Position numbers and translations under genes: made by a program
In this document: positions 51,958-59,120 of the stretch, piece after piece
Position numbering within the stretch: position 1 is the first letter of the stretch
How the letters are laid out: every line of letters starts with the position of its first letter
The notes under the pieces: model-generated
What the model saw: only the letters and a program-made list of their open reading frames with translations
Database searches by the model: none
What the model was told of the DNA's origin: nothing
DNA from: a virus
IMG/VR virus record: IMGVR_UViG_3300021963_000047
Coordinates: 53,582 to 117,581 of that record
Strand: one strand, 5' to 3'
Length of the DNA: 64,000 nucleotides

Positions 51958-53153
51958 GACATGCGACGATTATTCCGCTTATTGGCGGAGAAGCAATTGC
52001 TTCAACTAATGTGTTTGGTAGTCGACCAGATTACATCCTTTCTTACAGCGCATTTAAAGATAACGAATCTCATCTTCTAAACTACTGGGATCATGAAGTC
52101 CCGTACTATGTTTTAGATGAGGGTCAACGTCATCCTCATGAAGTAGATGTTATTTCTAGCGTTTGTCCATGTGCTGGTCTTTCTATGTTTTCTTTGGGAT
52201 ATGGTGAACATAATCCTAATAATAAATGGATGATTGAAACCGCAAAATATGTTCTTGGAGAAGTAAAGCCAAAAGTATTTTGGGGTGAGAATGCTCCTGC
52301 TCTTGCAGGCAAAGTAGGCAAGCCAATCAGAGAACAGCTGCAACAAATTGGCAAAGAGAATGGCTACACCATGACCCTCTATCGTACTAAGAGTTTGCTT
52401 CATGGTGTTCCACAAGTTAGAGAACGTACATTCTATTTCTTCTGGCGTAGTAATAAAACACCATTGCTAAACTTCTATAGCCGCGAATACGAAAAGATTG
52501 AAGACGTCATCACTGGTGTAAAGTCAAACACAATGATGGAACCAATCAATAAAAACACACCAAGCAAAGATCCATACTATCGTTATCTTCTTGAAGTCAT
52601 TCATGGTGGTGTAACCCATCGCGAGCACTTCGATCTCTTAGATCTTAGAGATATTGCAGTTAGATATTTTGATGCTAAGTCATTGATTGAGCATCATAAT
52701 CATTCATATCTGCAAGTAGGTGAATGGATGCAAAAGCAAGGTTATGAGAAAGAAGTTGAGAAGTGTAAGCGTATGCATGAAAAACTTGCATCTGGTGGTA
52801 ATATCATGAGACGTGGTACTATCGTTCCTAAGGATCATATTGGTGCATTTGTCGGTCATTATCCTAAGATGCTTACACATCCATATGAAGATAGATACAT
52901 TACTTACAGAGAAGCACTCAGTATCATGGGAATGCCTGAAGACTATGAGCTTCTAAAACCGACTGTAAGTTATAATCATATCTGTCAAAACGTTCCCGTC
53001 AAGACTGCGACTGATATGGCTACAGAAGTCAAAGCGGTATTAGACGGTGAAAGAGACTATGTTGACAATTTCATGGTATATCAATATAATCATGATCGTA
53101 CTAATGAAATTACAAGCACAAAGACTAGCACACTAGTGGAGTATTTTAATTAA
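51954..53153 (+). CDS. C5-cytosine DNA methyltransferase homologue
   Basis: 399 aa. Motif IV is SSVCPCAGLSM (catalytic Cys73), motif VI is WGENAPAL (Glu112-Asn113), motif VIII is QVRERTFYFFW and a motif X-like NVPVKTATDMATEV is near the end. Motif I is degenerate (IPLIGGEAIAS), so SAM binding may be altered. The target-recognition region includes EHHNHSYLQVGEWMQKQG and GGNIMRRGTIVPK. It may methylate cytosine in a specific sequence, or act on C5 in another way in the modification pathway. It overlaps its neighbours by 4 and 1 bp. Confidence 0.75.
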   Translation: MRHATIIPLIGGEAIASTNVFGSRPDYILSYSAFKDNESHLLNYWDHEVPYYVLDEGQRHPHEVDVISSVCPCAGLSMFSLGYGEHNPNNKWMIETAKYVLGEVKPKVFWGENAPALAGKVGKPIREQLQQIGKENGYTMTLYRTKSLLHGVPQVRERTFYFFWRSNKTPLLNFYSREYEKIEDVITGVKSNTMMEPINKNTPSKDPYYRYLLEVIHGGVTHREHFDLLDLRDIAVRYFDAKSLIEHHNHSYLQVGEWMQKQGYEKEVEKCKRMHEKLASGGNIMRRGTIVPKDHIGAFVGHYPKMLTHPYEDRYITYREALSIMGMPEDYELLKPTVSYNHICQNVPVKTATDMATEVKAVLDGERDYVDNFMVYQYNHDRTNEITSTKTSTLVEYFN

Positions 53154-53437
53154 TGGAACCACAATTTAAGTTTAATGAACCAGAACTAATTAATGAATTG
53201 TATCAGTATGTCGCTGATACATATACTAAGCATTATGTTGGACCAGATAATATTCAGGCTTTCGAACTAATTGCTTCAGCGGGTCACGGTGTTGGGTTCA
53301 CCATCGGTGACATTATTAAGTATGCTGCCAGATATGGCAAGAAAAATGGTAGGAATAGACAGGATCTTATGAAGATACTTCATTACGGTATTCTTGCACT
53401 TTATATTCATGATAAGGAGAATAATAATGGAAATTAA
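53153..53437 (+). CDS. DUF3310-like small protein
   Basis: 94 aa. NIQAFELIASAGHGVGFTIGDIIKYAARYGKKNGRNRQDLMKILHYGILAL resembles the DUF3310/SaV-like family of phages: an all-helical domain with the pattern F--G--IKY--R-G-KNG--(D)L-K---Y. That family's biochemical role is not established. It starts on the last base of the C5-MTase gene and overlaps the upstream region of the glycosyltransferase, including that gene's AAGGAG. Confidence 0.65.
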   Translation: MEPQFKFNEPELINELYQYVADTYTKHYVGPDNIQAFELIASAGHGVGFTIGDIIKYAARYGKKNGRNRQDLMKILHYGILALYIHDKENNNGN

Positions 53438-54266
53438 AATTCACACAGACGAACTTAGGAAGTGCAAGCTATTTGTTGCTACACCTATGTATGGTGGTCA
53501 ATGTGCCGGCATGTTTGCTAGAAGTGTAGCAGATTTGTCTGCTCTTTGCACTCATCATGGTATTCCTCTTCAAATGTATTTTTTGTTCAATGAATCGTTG
53601 ATTACAAGAGCAAGAAACTATTGTGTAGATGAATTCATGAGATCTGACGCTACACATATGTTGTTTATTGACTCTGACATTGGATTTAATCCTCAAGATG
53701 TTATTGCGCTATTGGCCCTTCAGCAACAGAATGAAGAATACGACGTAATTGGCGGTCCTTATCCTAAGAAGTGTATCTCATGGGAAAAGATCAAACATGC
53801 AGTTGATAAGGGTGTTGCTGATAAAGATCCTGGTATCCTTGAAAAGTTTGTTGGTGACTATGTCTTCAACCCTAAGAGTGGTACAGGTGCTATCCCGATT
53901 GGTGAACCTGCCGAAGTTCTTGAGATTGGAACTGGCTTCATGATGATTCGTCGTAAGACATTTGAAGTATTCAATGAGAAGTTCCCGCAGTATCTCTACA
54001 AGCCGGATCATGTTAGAACTAAGCATTTTGATGGATCTCGCAAGATCATGATGTATTTCCAAGCTGAAGTAGATCCTAAGTCTGAGCGTTATCTCTCTGA
54101 AGATTATTGGTTCTGTCAAAAGCTACAGGAAGCAGGTCTTCGTACATGGCTATGTCCTTGGATGCAGCTACAACATGTTGGAACTTATATTTTCGGTGGT
54201 TCACTCGCAGATCTTGCATCTATTGGTGCTTCTGCAACTGCCGATGCTGATCAACTTAAAAAGTAA
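53427..54266 (+). CDS. GT-A glycosyltransferase next to the clamp gene
   Basis: 279 aa from the ATG after AAGGAG; the longer frame from 53394 is rejected. KLFVATPMYGGQCAGMFARS opens the nucleotide-binding fold, HMLFIDSDIGFNPQDVIAL (near residue 80) carries the DxD motif, and EIGTGFMMIRRKTFE with LSEDYWFCQKLQEAG match family-2-like enzymes. It is well conserved in marine T4-like phages and lies just before gp45, so it is expressed with DNA-metabolism genes. Glycosylation of a hydroxymethylated base is an attractive but unproven role; protein or glycan acceptors remain possible. Confidence 0.7.
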   Translation: MEIKIHTDELRKCKLFVATPMYGGQCAGMFARSVADLSALCTHHGIPLQMYFLFNESLITRARNYCVDEFMRSDATHMLFIDSDIGFNPQDVIALLALQQQNEEYDVIGGPYPKKCISWEKIKHAVDKGVADKDPGILEKFVGDYVFNPKSGTGAIPIGEPAEVLEIGTGFMMIRRKTFEVFNEKFPQYLYKPDHVRTKHFDGSRKIMMYFQAEVDPKSERYLSEDYWFCQKLQEAGLRTWLCPWMQLQHVGTYIFGGSLADLASIGASATADADQLKK

Positions 54267-54282
54267 TTGAAAGGTCTATATT

Positions 54283-54936
54283 ATGAAACTTGATACACGA
54301 ACAATCCAAGTTCTTAAGAACTTCTCTACAATCAACCCTTCCATCCTTATTAGGAAGGGCAACTACCTCTCTACAGTATCGCCTGTAAAGAGCATTATGT
54401 CTCGTGCTAAGGTTGATATTGAGTTTGATAGTACATTTGCTATCTACGATCTATCTAAGTTCCTTAGCACTCTTTCTCTCTTCGATGATCCTGAACTTAC
54501 GATCAACGAAAAGACTATTACCATTCGTGGTAAGAATAACGTTGTTAACTACACACTCGCTGAAGCAGCTACTATCATCTCTGCTCCAGAGACTATCAAG
54601 GATATTCCTGAACCTGAAGTTAGCTTTAAGTTGACGAATGATGCTTTGACTAGTGTCATGAAGGGTATGGGTGTGCTTCGTCTCCCTGAGATTGCAGTTA
54701 CTGGTGATGGTACTGATATCATGCTTCAGGCTATTGACTCTAAGAATCCAAGTGGTGATGTTTATTCTATCATTGTTGGTAAGTCTGATAAGAAGTTTAG
54801 AGCAATCCTTCGTGCCGAAAACATCAAGCTCTTAACCGGCGACTATGATGTTGATATTACATCAAAGGGTATCGCTCGCTTTACCGGTAATGATATCATG
54901 TACCTTGTCGCTGTAGAGTCTAATTCAACTTTCTGA
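54283..54936 (+). CDS. 45: Sliding clamp gp45
   Basis: 217 aa. MKLDTRTIQVLKNFSTINPSILI, VDIEFDSTFAIYDLSKFLSTLSLFDDPELTI and FTGNDIMYLVAVESNSTF at the C terminus are diagnostic for T4-like gp45. The trimeric clamp tethers the DNA polymerase and activates late transcription through gp55/gp33. It is followed by gp44, gp62 and regA as in T4. AAAGG RBS. Confidence 0.95.
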   Translation: MKLDTRTIQVLKNFSTINPSILIRKGNYLSTVSPVKSIMSRAKVDIEFDSTFAIYDLSKFLSTLSLFDDPELTINEKTITIRGKNNVVNYTLAEAATIISAPETIKDIPEPEVSFKLTNDALTSVMKGMGVLRLPEIAVTGDGTDIMLQAIDSKNPSGDVYSIIVGKSDKKFRAILRAENIKLLTGDYDVDITSKGIARFTGNDIMYLVAVESNSTF

Positions 54937-54945
54937 GGTTAACAA

Positions 54946-55890
54946 ATGGATGTTAAAGAACAGTTCTTGTGGGTGGAGAAATATCGCCCCAAGACTATCG
55001 CTGATACTATCTTGCCTGAAGAACTAAAAGCTACGTTTCAACAGTTTGTAGATCAGAAGAACATTCCTAACCTTATCTTAAGTGGCAGTGCTGGTGTTGG
55101 TAAAACAACAGTGGCACGTGCCATGCTAGAAGAACTTGAATGTGATTATATCGTAATCAATGGATCTATGAATGGCAATATCGATACCTTGCGTAATGAG
55201 ATTCTCAACTTCGCCTCATCGGTCTCTCTATCTGGAGGTCGTAAGTACGTCATCCTTGACGAAGCAGATTACCTTAACGCAAACTCAACACAACCAGCTT
55301 TGCGAAATTTTATGGAGGAATTCAGCAAGAATTGCGGCTTCATCCTCACCTGTAACTTTAAAAATCGAATCATTGAACCACTTCATTCGCGTTGTTCCGT
55401 AATCGACTTCAAGTTATCTAAGTCTGCAAGTGCAAAGCTGGCTGCTCAATTCTTTAAGAGGGTTGAGAAGATCTTATCTAATGAAAGTGTTGAGTATGAC
55501 CGTGCAGTAGTTGCAGAGGTTATTACTAAGTTCTTTCCAGATTGGCGCCGTGTTCTTAATGAGTTGCAGCGTTATGCATCAACAGGTAAGATCGATAGTG
55601 GTATCCTTGGCAACATCAAGGATCTTGAGATCAATTCTGTGTACAAGCTTCTTAAAGAAAAAGACTTTACCAGTCTTCGTAAGTGGGTGGCTGAAAATGT
55701 TGATATTGAACAGACTGAAGTCTTTAGGCGTCTATATGAGTCTGCAGATCAATATATGACTGCCAATAGTGTGCCACAGCTTGTGTTGATCTTGTCAAAA
55801 TATCAATATCAAGCCGCGTTTGTTGCTGATCCCGAAATAAATATCATGGCATGCTTCACTGAAATCTTAATTAACTGTGAGTTTAAATGA
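54946..55890 (+). CDS. 44: Clamp loader ATPase gp44
   Basis: 314 aa AAA+ ATPase. WVEKYRPKTIADTILPEEL is the typical opening, Walker A is GSAGVGKTT (47-55), Walker B YVILDEADYL (101-110), and LHSRCSVIDF carries the SRC arginine-finger motif. It assembles with gp62 to load gp45 on primer-template junctions. It overlaps gp62 by 4 bp. Confidence 0.96.
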   Translation: MDVKEQFLWVEKYRPKTIADTILPEELKATFQQFVDQKNIPNLILSGSAGVGKTTVARAMLEELECDYIVINGSMNGNIDTLRNEILNFASSVSLSGGRKYVILDEADYLNANSTQPALRNFMEEFSKNCGFILTCNFKNRIIEPLHSRCSVIDFKLSKSASAKLAAQFFKRVEKILSNESVEYDRAVVAEVITKFFPDWRRVLNELQRYASTGKIDSGILGNIKDLEINSVYKLLKEKDFTSLRKWVAENVDIEQTEVFRRLYESADQYMTANSVPQLVLILSKYQYQAAFVADPEINIMACFTEILINCEFK

Positions 55891-56246
55891 ACCCATTTGA
55901 TTATGTAAACTCTATAAACTCTTCTAAGAAAGAGAACCTCATGGTCGATGAGGTTGCAGAAAAAGCTTACAACCCGTGGTTAGTAAACAAGGCGTTATCT
56001 TATTTTAAAGATACCGTCTTGTATGCTAATGAGATTAATATGCATCCACATCTTTCTAACAGGATGCAATATGATTATTATCTTCATGCTATTAAACCCG
56101 GAAAGAGATATTCTAAATGGGCAAAATCTACAGAGAACGAAGACATAGAATTAATATGTGAACTATTCAATTATAATAAGACAAAAGCTAAAGCAGCTTT
56201 AAAACTAATAGACAAAAAAGAACTAGAGAGATTTAGAAAAAAATGA
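55887..56246 (+). CDS. 62: Clamp loader small subunit gp62
   Basis: 119 aa, shorter than T4 gp62 (187 aa) but typical of marine relatives. MNPFDYVNSINSSKKENLM, YNPWLVNKALSYFKDTVLYANEIN and NRMQYDYYLHAIKPGKRYSKWAK are conserved family segments. It is the single non-ATPase subunit of the loader. Position between gp44 and an oxygenase gene, then regA, agrees with the T4 order. Confidence 0.9.
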   Translation: MNPFDYVNSINSSKKENLMVDEVAEKAYNPWLVNKALSYFKDTVLYANEINMHPHLSNRMQYDYYLHAIKPGKRYSKWAKSTENEDIELICELFNYNKTKAKAALKLIDKKELERFRKK

Positions 56247-57343
56247 TGTTAAGCTCAAAAGATGCCCTCTCATCAAAGTTAAAGTTAGATAAAGATACTA
56301 TACTTGTTATTGATGATTTTCATGTTGAAGATGATTATAAAGAACTACTAAACGTGTTAGATAATACATCTTATACGAGCGGGTGGAAATCTAATAAAAG
56401 AACGGATCCTCACGGGCATTGGAATAAAAATTATGTTGAAGGTGTTAAATCTGGTTCTTCAAATTTAGCAGAAGTAAGTAATAATATTCCTGAACTTCAA
56501 AAAAGAATATGGAAAAAATTAAAAGATAGATATAATCTACATGATATGGTCTTATTGAGATGTTATGTCAATGCACATACATATGGTGTAGACGGTTATA
56601 TACACTCTGACTCTCATAGAGATGATGAGTGGACAGTTGTCACATATATGAATGAAACATGGGATCCCAACTGGGCAGGTGAGACTATACTAGTTGATGA
56701 TAATAATGAGATTATTAAATCAATATTACCAAAAAGAAATAGAGCTATCATATTTCCGGGCAAAATGAAGCACGCAGCTCGTGGTGTTTCTAGAATGTGT
56801 CATGAACTTAGAAGAACATTTATGTTTAAGTTTAGAGCAAAAAGAGACGAGAACTTTGAAAAGTTAAGTTCTTTCTTGATTAGTGTAGGTGCTAATAAAC
56901 ATAAGCATAGTAGAGGAAGTCTACATGATCATTTGGTAAGAAATTATACTATTTTAAAAGAAAAAGGATGTGACTTAGATCTATGTTATGCAGCAGGTCT
57001 GCATTCTATCTTTGGGACAAATGCTTTTAGTAAAACTGTGTTAAGTCATGAACAATCTGAATTGGTAAGAGATAGCTTCGGCGAAAAAGCAGAGTCGTTA
57101 GCACTAATGTTTGGAATGATAGAAAGACCTAAAACTCTGGAGACACCAGAAGAGATTGGTGATGATCATGTTATGGTATTGATGAGAAACGGAGATCTTC
57201 ACCCAATTTCTAAGACCATGTTTAAGAATCTAAGACTTATGGAATGCGCTAATCTTATAGACCAAAAGGGCCTTAAACCTGATAGACATCAAAATCTTAT
57301 ATCTGTATGGGAAAGCTTTGTCCCTGAGCTTGAATCTGAATAA
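56243..57343 (+). CDS. 2OG-Fe(II) oxygenase fused to an HD-like helical domain
   Basis: 366 aa, two domains. Residues 1-200: GYIHSDSHRDDEWTVVTYMNE with H121-x-D123, WAGETILVDD, then FPGKMKHAARGVSRMCHELRRTFMFKF giving the distal His177 and Arg191, a prolyl-hydroxylase-type 2OG oxygenase. Residues 217-366: SRGSLHDHLVRNYTILKEKG and LCYAAGLHSIFGTNAF, a helical His-rich domain of the DUF6817/HD-like type. Such fusions occur at this position in marine T4-like phages. Substrate unknown. It overlaps gp62 by 4 bp, so it belongs to the replication operon. Confidence 0.7.
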   Translation: MMLSSKDALSSKLKLDKDTILVIDDFHVEDDYKELLNVLDNTSYTSGWKSNKRTDPHGHWNKNYVEGVKSGSSNLAEVSNNIPELQKRIWKKLKDRYNLHDMVLLRCYVNAHTYGVDGYIHSDSHRDDEWTVVTYMNETWDPNWAGETILVDDNNEIIKSILPKRNRAIIFPGKMKHAARGVSRMCHELRRTFMFKFRAKRDENFEKLSSFLISVGANKHKHSRGSLHDHLVRNYTILKEKGCDLDLCYAAGLHSIFGTNAFSKTVLSHEQSELVRDSFGEKAESLALMFGMIERPKTLETPEEIGDDHVMVLMRNGDLHPISKTMFKNLRLMECANLIDQKGLKPDRHQNLISVWESFVPELESE

Positions 57344-57352
57344 TTCATAAAT

Positions 57353-57390
57353 ATTCCTACCTGATAATAATAATTAAAAAAGGTGGGAAT
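57353..57390 (+). promoter_or_regulatory. Stem-loop sequestering the regA ribosome-binding site
   Basis: ATTCCTACC (57353-57361) pairs with GGTGGGAAT (57382-57390) over nine bases with one G-U pair, leaving a 20-nt A/U-rich loop. The 3' strand contains the AGGTGGG Shine-Dalgarno of regA, ending one base before the ATG. T4 RegA represses its own mRNA at the initiation region. Here the hairpin would keep the RBS hidden and present an A/U-rich loop as possible RegA site. The fold is read directly; the regulation is inferred. Confidence 0.65.
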
Positions 57391-57391
57391 A

Positions 57392-57790
57392 ATGAGTTTA
57401 ATCAATTCGCTGGTGGAAGTGAAGATAGCTGAAGAAGAAGACTTCCTAAAAATTAAAGAAACCCTAACTAGAATAGGGGTAGCTTCTAGAAAAGATAAGA
57501 AGCTGTATCAGTCATGTCATATTTTGCATAAACAAGGAAAATATTATATAGTCCATTTTAAAGAACTATTTGCTTTAGATGGCAAAGACACTAACTTTTC
57601 AGATGAAGATAAGTTTAGAAGAAATAAGATCGCATTCCTGCTGCAAGAATGGGGATTGCTCAAGATAGTAGATCCAGATCTTATAAAGGAAAGTCAAGCT
57701 CAGATGAATCATATTAAGATTATCAATCATAAAGAAAAAAATGATTGGGAACTTGTAGCTAAGTATAACATTGGTAGGAAAAAAGCTTAA
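57392..57790 (+). CDS. regA: Translational repressor RegA
   Basis: 132 aa from the ATG after AGGTGGG; a GTG at 57383 lies within the RBS. EEDFLKIKETLTRIGVASRKDKKLYQSCHIL and GKYYIVHFKELFALDGK match T4 RegA closely, as does RNKIAFLLQEWGLLKIV. It binds A/U-rich initiation regions of many early mRNAs and blocks ribosomes, including its own. In T4 the DNA polymerase gene 43 follows; here it is replaced by a QueC-like gene. Confidence 0.95.
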   Translation: MSLINSLVEVKIAEEEDFLKIKETLTRIGVASRKDKKLYQSCHILHKQGKYYIVHFKELFALDGKDTNFSDEDKFRRNKIAFLLQEWGLLKIVDPDLIKESQAQMNHIKIINHKEKNDWELVAKYNIGRKKA

Positions 57791-57795
57791 TTAAT

Positions 57796-58668
57796 ATGTT
57801 TAAATTATTTGATGTAATTAGCAATTTCGTAACCCTTAAAAAAGGTAAAGCAAAAGAAATTGTAATTGGTAAAAAAGGTAGAGTATCACCTAGATATGGC
57901 AATGAGCTTCTCTGCGCAAGATACTATAATGAAGATGAGAGTCATTATATAGATCTTTATGTGCCTTTAAAAGGACCATTAGGTGTATGGATGAGTGGTG
58001 GTGCTGATAGTAGTATGTTAGCATTTTTATTGGCTAAAACAATAAAAGATTATAATTTAGATGTTAAAATATTGCCTATGAGTTTTAAGAGAGATGATAA
58101 ACCTTGGAATATGTGGGTAGCTACAAATATAGTAGAAAGAATAGAAGAAATACTTGATATAAAAAAGGGTGAGATATTTTTAAATCATAATTATTGTTAT
58201 TTTGGTGACTATAAATCAAAAGAGTTCTTACCAAAATTACGTAAGCATGTTGAAAGCTTAAAAGACAATAAGTTGATTACTATTTGTTACACTGGATTAA
58301 CTAAAAATCCAGAAGATATTCCTGAAGATATGATCGAATCTAGAGAATTTTCTAGAGATGAACCGGCAAAAAAAATATTAGAAGAAAAAGATGAATATAA
58401 AGAAGAATTGATTATTTCAATACCATTCTTATTTCAAGATAAAAAGTTTATAGCTGGTTTATATAATAAATTAGGTTTAATGGAAAAATTATTTCCATAT
58501 ACTAGATCATGTGAAAATGTTATTCATAATACTGATTTTTTTAAAACGTCTTGTGGTAAGTGTTGGTGGTGTAAAGAAAGAAAATGGGCATTTGGTAGTT
58601 ATACAAAAGATCCACTAAAACATATACAACCATCAAATAAAATAATAAGATCGTGTGTAGCAGTATAA
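57796..58668 (+). CDS. QueC-like PP-loop protein (7-deazaguanine type)
   Basis: 290 aa. GVWMSGGADSSMLAFLLAK (near residue 65) is the PP-loop ATP-binding motif. CENVIHNTDFF then TSCGKCWWCKERKWAFGS gives the four-Cys zinc site with C--C--R--AF seen in 7-cyano-7-deazaguanine synthases (QueC). Such enzymes convert carboxy-deazaguanine to preQ0, used for tRNA queuosine or phage DNA deazaguanine modification. No queD, queE, folE or DpdA-like gene is visible in this window, so the substrate could also be different. It lies where T4 has gene 43. Confidence 0.6.
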   Translation: MFKLFDVISNFVTLKKGKAKEIVIGKKGRVSPRYGNELLCARYYNEDESHYIDLYVPLKGPLGVWMSGGADSSMLAFLLAKTIKDYNLDVKILPMSFKRDDKPWNMWVATNIVERIEEILDIKKGEIFLNHNYCYFGDYKSKEFLPKLRKHVESLKDNKLITICYTGLTKNPEDIPEDMIESREFSRDEPAKKILEEKDEYKEELIISIPFLFQDKKFIAGLYNKLGLMEKLFPYTRSCENVIHNTDFFKTSCGKCWWCKERKWAFGSYTKDPLKHIQPSNKIIRSCVAV

Positions 58669-58671
58669 ATA
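58664..58671 (+). promoter_or_regulatory. Late promoter overlapping the QueC-like stop
   Basis: An exact TATAAATA overlaps the stop codon of the QueC-like gene and ends 34 bp before the ATG at 58706. A terminator lies at the end of the downstream short gene (58847-58881), so the two would delimit a short, roughly 200-nt late transcript. Confidence 0.65.
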
Positions 58672-58705
58672 AACTTAAAAACTTATGTGAGGAACATGAA
58701 AATAG

Positions 58706-58927
58706 ATGAAAAGCAATCATAATCAAGTCTTAGTAGAAGAAGTCATAACAGCTCTTGATAAGATGCTTTTATCAAGTGATAAGATATTTGAAGAAAAAAA
58801 ATATGCAAATTATCGTTATGTCAATAACTTAGTTGAAATAGAATACGAGCCTGCTAAGAATCAACTTAGGCAGGCTCTTTTAATGCTTCTTAACGATAAA
58901 ACAAAAGATATATCAGACCAGGAATAA
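58706..58927 (+). CDS. Small unknown protein with terminator inside its 3' end
   Basis: 73 aa, charged and helical (VLVEEVITALDKMLLSSDKIFEEKKY and NNLVEIEYEPAKNQLRQALLMLL). No family recognised. GAGG lies 14 bp upstream of this ATG but only 5 bp from another ATG (58697) that opens an eight-codon frame, so initiation here is uncertain. A strong intrinsic terminator is embedded in codons 48-59. The last 38 bp overlap the convergent membrane protein gene. It may be a genuine small protein, or the region may mainly encode a short RNA. Confidence 0.45.
   Translation: MKSNHNQVLVEEVITALDKMLLSSDKIFEEKKYANYRYVNNLVEIEYEPAKNQLRQALLMLLNDKTKDISDQE
58847..58881 (+). terminator. Intrinsic terminator within a coding region
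   Basis: GAGCCTG-CTAAG pairs with CTTAG-G-CAGGCTC (12 bp, one bulged G), with loop AATCAA and a following CTTTT. It is strong for the plus strand; on the minus strand the stem is not followed by a T run. It would end plus-strand transcription from the replication block before the convergent minus-strand genes, but lies upstream of the stop of gene 58706-58927. Confidence 0.75.
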
Positions 58928-59120
58928 TTATAAAGAATTGTGGTAAGAAATTTACTATTATTGCTTTTTCATTCCATCTGAAACCAACATAAGTCCAACC
59001 AGCAGCTCCTAATAATTGTAAAATAGAATTGTATGGAGTTATGCCTAATACGTGCAGCACCATTGCACATAGAATAATAATTGCACTGCACCACTTCACA
59101 TAAAAAACATGATCATACAT
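58890..59120 (-). CDS. Small membrane protein (DUF6552-like)
   Basis: 76 aa from the ATG at 59120; an in-frame TTG at 59132 adds four residues. Three hydrophobic segments: AIIILCAMVLHVLGI, ILQLLGAAGWTYVGF and FLPQFFIIIPGLIYLLF. VKWCSAIIILCAMVLHVLGI...P-N--L-LLGA--W--VG--W is the pattern of small DUF6552-like proteins common in marine myoviruses. Inner-membrane location is predicted; function unknown. It overlaps the oxygenase gene upstream by 8 bp and the convergent gene downstream by 38 bp. Confidence 0.6.
   Translation of the reverse strand: MYDHVFYVKWCSAIIILCAMVLHVLGITPYNSILQLLGAAGWTYVGFRWNEKAIIVNFLPQFFIIIPGLIYLLFYR

Noticed and set aside
57345-57353. CATAAATA before regA as a late promoter
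   Set aside because: One mismatch at the first base, and regA is expected to be an early/middle gene; the hairpin explains the region better.
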